Below, in pieces: positions 37,828 through 45,686 of a DNA stretch of 64,000 nucleotides. The number at the start of each line of letters is the position of its first letter. Position 1 is the stretch's first letter. The stretch comes from FEB-12 sp964503315 (GTDB lineage: Bacteria; Zixibacteria; MSB-5A5; GN15; FEB-12). The position numbers and the translations under genes are program-made. The stretch spans positions 310,001 to 374,000 of the forward strand of contig CAZCZL010000002.1 in the NCBI GenBank assembly GCA_964503315.1, written 5' to 3'. The notes beneath the pieces were generated by a model. The model was given only the letters and a program-made list of their open reading frames with translations, did not search any database and was not told where the DNA came from.

Positions 37828-39660
37828 ATGACTATGCATCAGAACGACGAAGAAAAAACGTATAAGTACGTCGCGTCCAAAGTCTCAAGCAGTATGACCC
37901 TGACCTCTCCCACCCAGGGAGACAGTGGTAAGGTGGTGGTCGATCTGTTTGATGAATTGGAACAGACGCTGGATCGTGTCGCGGAAAACAACCCTCGCCT
38001 CTCCGCTGAGACTGAGGCCGAAGGCGCCTCTGTCCGGATGACCGATCTCAAGGCACTCCTTCAGGTTTCTCTGGCCATCAACGCATCGCTCAACATCGAC
38101 GATGTTCTCCAGATGGTCATGCAGCAGGCGATTGAATTGATGCACGCCGAACGCGGCCTGATCATGTTGCTGGATGGCAACGGCGAACTCCAGGTAAAGT
38201 CCGCTTACAACCTCTGCCGCGAACAAATGATGGAAGAAGATTTCCGAATCTCCTCCTCTATCACCAATCAGGTTGCCCGGACCGGCAAGTCGGTCTATAC
38301 GTCAGACGCTCTACAAGATGACCGCTATGCTCAACAGCAGTCGGTAGTGGAATTGCACCTTCGTTCAATTATGTGCGTCCCGTTATCGGTGAAGGGAAAG
38401 GTCATAGGCGTCATTTACGTCGACAATACCAATCAGGCCGGGATGTTCCTGAAGTCTGACCTCTACTTGTTCGAGTTCTACGGGCAATTGGTCTCCAACG
38501 CGCTGCATAACGCTGCGATGTACCACTCGCTCTTTACGATGAAGAAATACCACGAGTCCGTGGTCAGGAATACGCCTATCGGAATCGTTGTGCTCAACGC
38601 CAAAGGCTGTATCGCAACGATCAATCCGGTCGCGCTGGAGATCTTTGACCTCAACCGCGACAGCGTCGTCGCGGTTGGCGAGGGGACTAACCCGACGGTC
38701 TTTGTCGATCGTCTTCCCGCCGGTGAGCAGCTTCGTTGGCGCAAGATGATCACCGATTCTCTGGTTTCGAAGCAGGAATACGCCGACCCACGGTATTTCC
38801 ACAATACCGGCTATCTTGAGAAAGTTCTTTCGATCAAGATATCACCGGTCTCCGAGCTTCCCGATGGGACCGATGGCATCACTATGGCTATCGAGGATGT
38901 CACCGAAAAAGTCTTGATGGAAAAGTATGTGATCCTATCTGAAAAGCTGGTCGCGCGCGGCGAAATGGCCGCCTCAGTCGCGCACGAGTTGAATAATTAT
39001 CTCTCCATTATCTCCAATAACGCCGAATTGCTCTCGCTCAACATAGACCGCGAGAAGTTCGACAAGGTGAAGTTCAACTCCAAATCGATCACCGAGAATA
39101 TTTTCAAGATCAAGCGGTTCGTCGACAGCCTGATGGACTTCTCCAAGCCGGAACCTGAATATATTAGCTACGATATCCGCCACCTGGTGGATGACCTGCT
39201 CTTCTCGCTGCGCGTTCAGCCGCGCTTTAAGCTCATTCACTTCACGCTCGACCTGGCGACCGAGATGCCGTCGGTGGAGATCGATGTCGGCCAGGTCCAG
39301 CAGGTGTTGATGAACCTGTTGAATAACGCCGCGGATGCCATCGAAGAGCATGCGATCCGCCGTCAGGCCGAAGGAGACGACTTCAAGCGCCAGATCGGCA
39401 TTGTCGCCTCCTATGACCGTATACAGGAGCAACTCGCTATTGAGATTTCAGACAACGGCGTCGGCATGAGCGAGGAGACTTTGGGCAAGCTGTTCAACCT
39501 GCACTTCACGACGAAGAAGCATGGCCATGGGCTCGGCCTCTACAATTGCCGCAAAATCGTTGAACAGCACGGTGGCGAACTGCTGGTCAGTTCTAAGATC
39601 GGTGAAGGTACCATCTTCAAGCTGGTCCTCCCCCGCGTGCAGCCCAAGAAAGCAAAATAG
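37828..39660 (+). CDS. GAF-PAS sensor histidine kinase (soluble)
   Basis: The protein has 610 residues with no membrane helix. A GAF domain (about 75-230; INASLNIDDVLQMVMQQAIE, VPLSVKGKVIGVIYVDNTNQ) is followed by a PAS domain (about 245-375; VRNTPIGIVVLNAKGCIATI). The kinase core has H-box ASVAHELNNYLSIISNNAEL (His near residue 386), N-box QVLMNLLNNAADAIEEH, G1 ISDNGVGMS and G2 HGHGLGLYNCRKIVEQHGGE. It lacks its own receiver domain and no response regulator gene is next to it. AGGAG lies 11 bases before the ATG; the next gene begins 5 bases after it, so the two are one operon. Confidence 0.9.
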   Translation: MTMHQNDEEKTYKYVASKVSSSMTLTSPTQGDSGKVVVDLFDELEQTLDRVAENNPRLSAETEAEGASVRMTDLKALLQVSLAINASLNIDDVLQMVMQQAIELMHAERGLIMLLDGNGELQVKSAYNLCREQMMEEDFRISSSITNQVARTGKSVYTSDALQDDRYAQQQSVVELHLRSIMCVPLSVKGKVIGVIYVDNTNQAGMFLKSDLYLFEFYGQLVSNALHNAAMYHSLFTMKKYHESVVRNTPIGIVVLNAKGCIATINPVALEIFDLNRDSVVAVGEGTNPTVFVDRLPAGEQLRWRKMITDSLVSKQEYADPRYFHNTGYLEKVLSIKISPVSELPDGTDGITMAIEDVTEKVLMEKYVILSEKLVARGEMAASVAHELNNYLSIISNNAELLSLNIDREKFDKVKFNSKSITENIFKIKRFVDSLMDFSKPEPEYISYDIRHLVDDLLFSLRVQPRFKLIHFTLDLATEMPSVEIDVGQVQQVLMNLLNNAADAIEEHAIRRQAEGDDFKRQIGIVASYDRIQEQLAIEISDNGVGMSEETLGKLFNLHFTTKKHGHGLGLYNCRKIVEQHGGELLVSSKIGEGTIFKLVLPRVQPKKAK

Positions 39661-39665
39661 CTGGC

Positions 39666-42632
39666 ATGAGCTTTACCGGTCACGAGTCACGCTTCCAGAT
39701 TCAGGAGCGACTCGGCCGCGGGGGGACTGCCGAGGTCTTCCGCGTCCGCATGACCGGTTCCGGACGGTTCGCAGCACTCAAGCGCCCGCTGCCCGATCCT
39801 CCCCCAGGCATTGATTTCAACCTGCTTGCCGCCCGCGAACTGTCTCTTATTGGTTCCCGACGCTTTCCCGGACTGGTAAGGATTCTGAACACGGACGAGG
39901 ATTCCAATAACTACTTACTGCTAGAGCTTTGCGAAGGCAAAACGCTCGACCAATTGGGCCAGGTCCAAGATGTCGGACTCGCGCTGAATATCCTCGCCGC
40001 CGTATCCGCGGATCTGGAGTATCTAAGACAGCACCGGATTATCCACGGCGACTTGAAGCCGCAGAATATCTTCCTGCCAGTAGATCTCGAACGGTGTTCG
40101 ACAGACAGACTGTTCTTCGCCAAATTGTCTGACTTTTCGCTCGGCAGATTTGAACGCGAAAATGATGCGGTAAGAGCCGGATTGGGAACAGTCGGCTATA
40201 TGGCGCCTGAGACAATAGTCGATGGTCGCGCCGATCATCGATCCGACCTCTTTGCGCTTGGCGTGATCGCCTACCAGATGCTCACCGGTAGACATCCATT
40301 TATCGAGACCGAAACTGATCCACTTCGTATCAATGCCCGGGTGCGCGAGGAAGAACCCACACCCATCGACCAAATGGTACCGGAGATTCCAAGTGCGGTG
40401 ACAGGATTGGTCGCCAGGCTGCTCATGAAACAGCCCGAGCAGCGACCTTCAACCGCGCTCGCCGTCTGCCAGATGCTCAAACAAGTTGGGGCAACTTATC
40501 CGTTCGAACAACTGCTTCGACCGAAATACATGATTGAGTCAAGAGCAGACTACGAGGATGCAGTGAATTCCGTAGTCGAGATCAGTGAACGGCAGGCGAC
40601 ACGACTTTCTCACCTGACCCAGAACACTTTCTCCCGCCTCAGATTGCTCCTCGAGATCAACCATAGAAGGCAGAATCTCTCTTTGACAGAGACCGGACTC
40701 CAGTTCTCCGGCGCTGTCTATTGGCCAGCCGGATTCCGTCGGCATGATCTGCACACTTTCCGTTTGGGAACGCTTGGCAGAAGGAAAGAGATGATCCGCG
40801 CGGCAGTATGTGCGACTCAGGAATCAACGCCCTTCGACAATCTGGTCCTGACTTTTCTCCGCCCGGCCACTATCGGACGGTTGTCCCGTCCAGCCGCAAT
40901 GCAGGCGGAAAAATCTGAGCACTATGCCAAAGCGACTGCTCTCTACCTGAGATCCGGCGACCTGGAATCAGCCGACCGTTGCGCCTATCAGGCCGCCTCG
41001 CTGCTGCGCGGCGAACATCGCTCCCGTGAAGCCATTCTCTGCATCAACTCGGTACTGGATCTGGCCGCCATGAGAGATGCCACTCGAAGCGTCCTTGCTC
41101 TCCTCATGCTTCGTGGAGATATCCAGAAGGAAACGGGTCTGGTCGATGATGCCCTCGCAACGTATCAGCAGATTGTCTCCCTGTACGTAGACTTACCGGC
41201 CGACAAACTCCTGGCAGAAACCTATCGGGATCTCGGTGACCTTTACAAGATGAAGCAGGACTCCAAGGCTGGCCTTGAAGCGCTCAATCAGGCACTTACT
41301 ATCTATGAGCAGATGGGCGAAGACCTGGAACTCTCCCGTACTTACAACAACATTGGCAATAGCTACTTCTACGCGGGCGACATTGCTCAAAGTTTCAGGC
41401 ACTACCGGCGCGCCCTCAGGATACAGCGACGCTTGGAAGCGACGCCTGAGACCGCCTCGACACTCTCGAATCTCGGCTCGGTATATTGTCTCAAGGGCAA
41501 TTATGTCCGCGCGACCAGATTGTTTGAGATCTCACTGTTCCTGAAACGGGAACTTGGAAACGCCGGAGAGATCGCGCGCACGCTCAATAACCTCGGGTAT
41601 ATTCACTATCTTCGCGGGTATATGGACGAAGCGGTCAATAGTCTGACCGAGTCCCTGGAGATCAATCGTCGCATCGGCAGCAACAAAGAGATCCTCTTCA
41701 ATCTCGAGAACCTGACTTCGGTGATGCTGGATGCCGGGCAATTACGCGAATCGCTGCAGTATCTCAGCGAGGGAATCGAACTGTCGAACTCTGTCAATGA
41801 TCTCCCCCACCAGTTTGTATTTTCGCACTCGATGGCCGTGACTCATTTACGCATGGGTAAACCGGAGGAAGCTTCCCGGTCATTACAGGGAGCATTTCAG
41901 TTAATGGAGCGAGTAGATGATCCGCAAGCCGCCTTCCAAATTCGGTTGACCTCAGCCCAACTTCGTCTTTTTGTGGGCGACTTTGCCGGTGCCAGAAGCC
42001 TGGCCATCGAGGCACGCGATTTCGCCGTGGACCGACAGCTTCGACCATTTGTTCTCCAGGCGATTCTGACCCTGTTGCGTATCGATCCCTCTGATATCAT
42101 GCTCAATGAAGCGTACGAATTAGCCGATTCCTTGGGGCAGACGCAGGATCGCAATGTCGCGCGCTTTAACATGTTGGAGGGGTTGATGGACGCAGAGGGG
42201 TATCGCCCTGAGTCGGCGCTCGTATCAGAACTTAAGCTCGCGCCCAAGGAGTTTCCGCACAATATCGATCGCCCCAGACTGAGGAACATCTTTGGAGAGA
42301 TTCTGCTGGCCGCTCGCGACCTGGCCACGGCTAAGCCCCTCATTACGCAGAACATTTACGACGCAAAGAAGGCAGGCTTGGCGCCCGAACTCGCCCAAGC
42401 GCTTGTGCTTTCCGGCCAGCTCTCCCTTGCAGATGGCGACATTGAGCATGCCTACGCGCAATACCGGCAGGCACTCCAAATATTGAAAGGAATCTCTGAA
42501 TCTATTGCGGATACATCCGATCGCGCAACTTTCCAGTCTAGACGCGTGGTCAAGTTTCTTGTGGCTGAGATACGGCGGCTCAGTGGTCTATTGAACCAAA
42601 AACAAAGGGCAGGTACCCCTGCCCTTCAGTAA
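39666..42632 (+). CDS. Ser/Thr protein kinase with tetratricopeptide repeats
   Basis: The protein has 988 residues. The kinase domain occupies about 10-280: glycine loop GRGGTAEVF, Lys39 (AALKR), Glu58, catalytic loop HGDLKPQN (127-134; the usual Arg of HRD is Gly), DFS at 156-158 in place of DFG, and GTVGYMAPE at 174-182. From about residue 415 to 850 there are many TPR-like repeats (LAETYRDLGDLYKMKQDSKA, LSRTYNNIGNSYFYAGDIAQ, IARTLNNLGYIHYLRGYMDE). No membrane helix is seen. Partnered with the histidine kinase upstream. The last codons form the arm of a hairpin (42605-42626). Confidence 0.9.
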   Translation: MSFTGHESRFQIQERLGRGGTAEVFRVRMTGSGRFAALKRPLPDPPPGIDFNLLAARELSLIGSRRFPGLVRILNTDEDSNNYLLLELCEGKTLDQLGQVQDVGLALNILAAVSADLEYLRQHRIIHGDLKPQNIFLPVDLERCSTDRLFFAKLSDFSLGRFERENDAVRAGLGTVGYMAPETIVDGRADHRSDLFALGVIAYQMLTGRHPFIETETDPLRINARVREEEPTPIDQMVPEIPSAVTGLVARLLMKQPEQRPSTALAVCQMLKQVGATYPFEQLLRPKYMIESRADYEDAVNSVVEISERQATRLSHLTQNTFSRLRLLLEINHRRQNLSLTETGLQFSGAVYWPAGFRRHDLHTFRLGTLGRRKEMIRAAVCATQESTPFDNLVLTFLRPATIGRLSRPAAMQAEKSEHYAKATALYLRSGDLESADRCAYQAASLLRGEHRSREAILCINSVLDLAAMRDATRSVLALLMLRGDIQKETGLVDDALATYQQIVSLYVDLPADKLLAETYRDLGDLYKMKQDSKAGLEALNQALTIYEQMGEDLELSRTYNNIGNSYFYAGDIAQSFRHYRRALRIQRRLEATPETASTLSNLGSVYCLKGNYVRATRLFEISLFLKRELGNAGEIARTLNNLGYIHYLRGYMDEAVNSLTESLEINRRIGSNKEILFNLENLTSVMLDAGQLRESLQYLSEGIELSNSVNDLPHQFVFSHSMAVTHLRMGKPEEASRSLQGAFQLMERVDDPQAAFQIRLTSAQLRLFVGDFAGARSLAIEARDFAVDRQLRPFVLQAILTLLRIDPSDIMLNEAYELADSLGQTQDRNVARFNMLEGLMDAEGYRPESALVSELKLAPKEFPHNIDRPRLRNIFGEILLAARDLATAKPLITQNIYDAKKAGLAPELAQALVLSGQLSLADGDIEHAYAQYRQALQILKGISESIADTSDRATFQSRRVVKFLVAEIRRLSGLLNQKQRAGTPALQ
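42605..42626 (-). terminator. intrinsic terminator of the short peptide gene
   Basis: A perfect 9-bp stem (42605-42613 with 42618-42626, AAGGGCAGG/CCTGCCCTT) has a 4-base loop. On the minus strand it is followed by TGTTTTTGG; on the plus strand no T-run follows. It overlaps the 3' end of the kinase gene and lies 33 bases after the peptide stop. Confidence 0.72.
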
Positions 42633-42658
42633 GCTCGAATGCTCACGGACCAATACGA

Positions 42659-42736
42659 TTACTGGCCGCCCTGGCTCAAGCCGATCGGAGCAATACGAGT
42701 CTCGAGAACTTCAACGGTCAGTTTGTAATCCGCCAT
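42659..42736 (-). CDS. 25-residue peptide, candidate substrate of the M50/HlyD protein
   Basis: This short gene encodes 25 residues and is below usual length limits. AAAGGAGGTGA lies 5 bases before the ATG (42736), close to a perfect anti-16S match. The peptide starts MADYKLTVEVLE, then LETRIAP near residues 11-17, then a Gly/Ser/Gln-rich end (GLSQGGQ); it has no Cys. The acidic, amphipathic front and small-residue tail look like a leader-core arrangement. It has its own promoter (42855-42828), leader hairpin and terminator. It lies downstream on the same strand of a protein joining a PqqD-like domain, an M50 protease and a HlyD adaptor. Being a processed peptide is inference; nothing proves the reading frame is translated. 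Confidence 0.68.
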   Translation of the reverse strand: MADYKLTVEVLETRIAPIGLSQGGQ

Positions 42737-42768
42737 TGAATCACCTCCTTTAACATGTTAAAAAGAGC

Positions 42769-42785
42769 CCTCCAATAGTTGGAGG
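42769..42785 (-). terminator. leader hairpin with T-run (possible attenuator)
   Basis: Arms 42769-42775 and 42779-42785 pair perfectly over 7 bp with a 3-base loop; on the minus strand GCTCTTTTTAAC follows. It is between the promoter and the ribosome site of the peptide gene. Its 5' arm (CCTCC) could instead pair with the AGGAGG of the ribosome site. Confidence 0.55.
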
Positions 42786-42827
42786 TTTATCTGAAAGAAA
42801 CCTGATTTTTTTGTTGCCTCCGATTTC

Positions 42828-42855
42828 AATATACCTCCCGCCCGTGTCACGTCAA
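42828..42855 (-). promoter_or_regulatory. sigma70-type promoter of short peptide gene
   Basis: On the minus strand TTGACG (42855-42850), a 16-base spacer and TATATT (42833-42828). Initiation is expected near 42821, giving a leader of about 85 bases. A GTGTGACACAC palindrome lies 9 bases upstream of the -35 box. Confidence 0.65.
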
Positions 42856-43047
42856 GGAGAATAGAGTGTGACACACTCCACTTTACCCCCACTCACTGCC
42901 ATTTCCTGACAGTCATGCGGAAAAGTTTTCCGCAATCAGGAAAGATAATCCCTTCTCACACAGTAGCTTCACACGCAGAGTGTGGCTCGCATGAGTCCCT
43001 ATTCAGATTACAGTAAAAAGTGCGCCGAGTGTGAAGTGTGAAAGAAC

Positions 43048-45363
43048 TTACCAAAGCCACCAGGACCAGAACTCAACACGCACGACCGACATCACTTTGC
43101 GAATCATACGTTGGAACAGCGTCCGCTCCCCAACCTCTATCTTCGCATAGCCGCTCATTCCCGGCGTGAGCTTTCCGTGCGCATTGAAGACAGCTACGGC
43201 CACCGGAAACTGCGTTGCGGTAACGGAATCGGTGGTAACCTTGGGCACTCGCACGACAGTCCCGAAGAAGAGCTCATCGGGATAGGATCTAACTTTGACC
43301 CGCACCGGCTGACCATCGGCCACCAGATTGATGTCATAATCCGACACCGGCACGAGCAGCTCGACAACGTGGTTGTCCGCGACGGTCAGGAGAGCATCCT
43401 GATGACGCGTAACCGACACCAGGCCATCGATCGGACTGGTGATCACTTGTGCAACCAACTGCGCCTCAAAGAACGCAATCCGGCTTAACTGCTTTTCGAT
43501 GTCCCTTTGTATAACCGCCTCATCCTCGGGACGAGGTGGCGACTTAAGCAGGGCGAGATATGACTTCTTGTTCTCTAGAGATGCCTTGGCTACATCCGCG
43601 GCCGACTTCACCGATTCAAGCTGGTTGGCCGCGACCAGATCACGTGAGGCCAACTCCTTTATCCGATTAAGGTCGCGCAAGGCTTGATCGTAGGTAGTCT
43701 GTGCGGCGCGGACATCCGCCTGCGCGGCCGCGATCTCCTCCCTCTTGGGCTGGGTGCGAAGAACCGTCAGCTGATCCTGCAGCCTCTGCAGATCGCTACG
43801 CGCCCCCTGCAGATCCTTGTCCACCGTATTTGAGGCGATGACCGCCAGCGTATCACCGATCTTGACCGTCTGCCCCTCTTTGACCCTCGGTGTGACCGGA
43901 AATGCCCCGACATCCTGCGTGATCAGCTTGAGGATTGAGGTCTTCTTCTCGGGATTGGCCCCGCCATGCCTCAGGTATGTTTCCAGCAAGCCGTCCGTGC
44001 TGGTGGACAGACTGAACTCTGACAAAGGCTGCACGACGACATCTCCCACCACTCTATGCGGAAATTTGATCAACCCTACGACAACTACAATTGCCGCAAG
44101 CAGAATGACGTAGATAGTCAGTCGAACAGGTTGATGGAGTAGTCGTTTCATATAGATGAAATGTTGTTTGGTCCCTCTGGCGGCCTCGGCTACGCTCTGT
44201 TTCAAGATAACTGCCAAAGCAAGGACCATCAACAGGAATCCCGCCCCACCCCACTTGGCGACCATAAATCCCCCGACCAACCAGATCACATAAATAATCA
44301 ATCCCGCGGAGTAGGCGAACGCCAGGATTGCATAAACGAGAAAGATTTTCCGCTCCCGACCACTGACCATCACACGATCAACCGGCCATCCGAGAAGGTG
44401 GCGCTTGAGTGTGTTCCCCAGATAGCCAAACGCACGTTGCCGGAGATTCGGCATCTCTAGCCAATCCATCAGAAGGTAGTACCCATCCAGTCTGATCAGC
44501 GGATTGAAATTGAAGAGGAAATTTACCCATGCGACGATTGCGCAGATCCGCGCAAACTCGTTGATCCCAGTCCCTGGCACTGTCACTCGCCATATGATCA
44601 CCGCAAGCGCGAGGAATACGAATTGGCAGTACGGCCCGGCCCAGGTCACCGCGAGCCGTTGCGACTTCTCCTTGAACAGCCATGCGTCAGACACATCGCA
44701 GTAAAAGCATGGCTGGAAATACATCAACAGAAACCCCATTTCCCGAACTTTCCCGCCGTGAAATCTGCAGACCAGCGCATGCGCGAATTCGTGCAGCAAT
44801 ATCATCAGGAAGAGGGCAACGACGATCGCGACTATGGTCGAAAACGTCAGTAGTTCGTTGAGCCTCACAGCGAATTGGTTGGAGTGAATGGATAGCAGTG
44901 ACATGCCCAGCATGATCACCGCAAACTGAATCACAAACCAGAACGGCCGGTGAAACGGCCGATAGAAGCCGAAGACTTTTTCCAGCAGTGATGATGGATC
45001 AAAAGCTTTTAGTTTGACGAACAGCATCCTGGCGGCTAACGAGCGTGTCCGCTTGGATTCTCGAGCTGCCTTAGCAATCTCAACTTCGCTCCGTCCATCC
45101 TCAAGGAAATAGAGGTTTCCGAGGGTCGAGATAAACTGCTCAACCGCTTCCGGGCCTATGCGCATCTGAAACTTTTCTGCAAAGCGTTCGGCTATTTTAC
45201 TCGGCGAAGTCTCACCATCCAGCTGTTGGATTAGCCAGTATTCCGGTTCCCTCATCCGAAAGTAAGTGCCGGTGACAGTGTCCTTCAGCGTGAAATAGGT
45301 CGTACCATCTGTTTCGGATGGCACAGCTATCAGGTCGGTGCGCAGTCGGGGGAAGCTCGACAT
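43048..45363 (-). CDS. PqqD-like / M50 metalloprotease / HlyD adaptor fusion protein
   Basis: The protein has 771 residues. Residues 15-95 resemble a PqqD-type precursor-binding domain (IAERFAEKF, LYFLEDG). Several helices (about 140-160, 172-190, 245-262, 270-285, 332-380) carry an M50 site-2-type protease: zinc motif HEFAHA at 191-196 and NPLIRLDGYY at 287-296. After a further helix (about 417-435) comes an HlyD-like adaptor: barrel-sandwich (VKEGQTVKIGDTLAVIASNT), coiled coil with LQRLQDQLTVL, and LVSVTRHQDALLTVADNHVV. Such fusions occur with peptide maturation/export loci. It would bind a precursor, cut it in or at the membrane, and pass it across the periplasm (inference). No ABC ATPase is adjacent. 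The start ATG 45363 has no clear ribosome site. Confidence 0.85.
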   Translation of the reverse strand: MSSFPRLRTDLIAVPSETDGTTYFTLKDTVTGTYFRMREPEYWLIQQLDGETSPSKIAERFAEKFQMRIGPEAVEQFISTLGNLYFLEDGRSEVEIAKAARESKRTRSLAARMLFVKLKAFDPSSLLEKVFGFYRPFHRPFWFVIQFAVIMLGMSLLSIHSNQFAVRLNELLTFSTIVAIVVALFLMILLHEFAHALVCRFHGGKVREMGFLLMYFQPCFYCDVSDAWLFKEKSQRLAVTWAGPYCQFVFLALAVIIWRVTVPGTGINEFARICAIVAWVNFLFNFNPLIRLDGYYLLMDWLEMPNLRQRAFGYLGNTLKRHLLGWPVDRVMVSGRERKIFLVYAILAFAYSAGLIIYVIWLVGGFMVAKWGGAGFLLMVLALAVILKQSVAEAARGTKQHFIYMKRLLHQPVRLTIYVILLAAIVVVVGLIKFPHRVVGDVVVQPLSEFSLSTSTDGLLETYLRHGGANPEKKTSILKLITQDVGAFPVTPRVKEGQTVKIGDTLAVIASNTVDKDLQGARSDLQRLQDQLTVLRTQPKREEIAAAQADVRAAQTTYDQALRDLNRIKELASRDLVAANQLESVKSAADVAKASLENKKSYLALLKSPPRPEDEAVIQRDIEKQLSRIAFFEAQLVAQVITSPIDGLVSVTRHQDALLTVADNHVVELLVPVSDYDINLVADGQPVRVKVRSYPDELFFGTVVRVPKVTTDSVTATQFPVAVAVFNAHGKLTPGMSGYAKIEVGERTLFQRMIRKVMSVVRVEFWSWWLW

Positions 45364-45686
45364 GCGGACAAGGTAGAGAATTGTTGATACCAGAGCAACG
45401 GTCAGTGGGCATCGGCCCGGAGCCTTGACGGCTATCGGTTTCCGACCGAAAACCGACTATCGCACGCCACTATGCCGTGATTTTCAGTTTGTGGTAGCCG
45501 TATATCGCATTGCTCTGCTTAAAGATGACAGTGTCCAGATAATTGCCCGTAACCGCTCCCGCCATTGGGCCCAGTCAAGACCGGGAAGGAAAACCGGGGC
45601 AAAACCCCTTGACTTTGGTCGCCTATTTCCTACCTTAGTGAAAATCTTCACGTACCGGTGACGTAGACTTTGTTTGAGGAAGTGCA
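45364..45686. other. divergent intergenic region
   Basis: These 323 bases separate the M50 fusion gene and the oxidoreductase gene. They include an inverted repeat at 45435-45441/45450-45456 (TCGGTTT/AAACCGA) and the plus-strand promoter at 45609-45636. I see no clear promoter for the M50 gene and no gene. Confidence 0.5.
45609..45636 (+). promoter_or_regulatory. predicted promoter of FAD oxidoreductase gene
   Basis: TTGACT (45609-45614), a 16-base spacer and TACCTT (45631-45636), about 50 bases before the start codon. Confidence 0.5.

Larger units (their letters stand above)
42737..43047 (-). promoter_or_regulatory. upstream control region of the short peptide gene
   Basis: Contents in minus-strand order: tandem GTGTGAA repeats at 43028-43042; TCACAC elements near 42956 and 42969 with AGAGTGTG at 42977-42984; a nested palindrome at 42902-42943 (inner TGCGGAAAA/TTTTCCGCA); the 15-base palindrome GAGTGTGACACACTC at 42864-42878; the promoter at 42855-42828; a CCTCCAA/TTGGAGG hairpin at 42769-42785 followed by GCTCTTTTT; and the palindrome TTTAACATGTTAAA at 42749-42762, touching the ribosome site. 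No gene is present in it. Confidence 0.6.

Noticed and set aside
42915..43016. Plus-strand 33-codon frame in the peptide control region
   Set aside because: No ribosome site and it reads through the palindrome; composition does not look coding.
42840..43045. Cluster of short GTGTGA/TCACAC repeats as a CRISPR array
   Set aside because: Units are 6-8 bases in both orientations with irregular spacing; there are no long repeats, regular spacers or cas genes.
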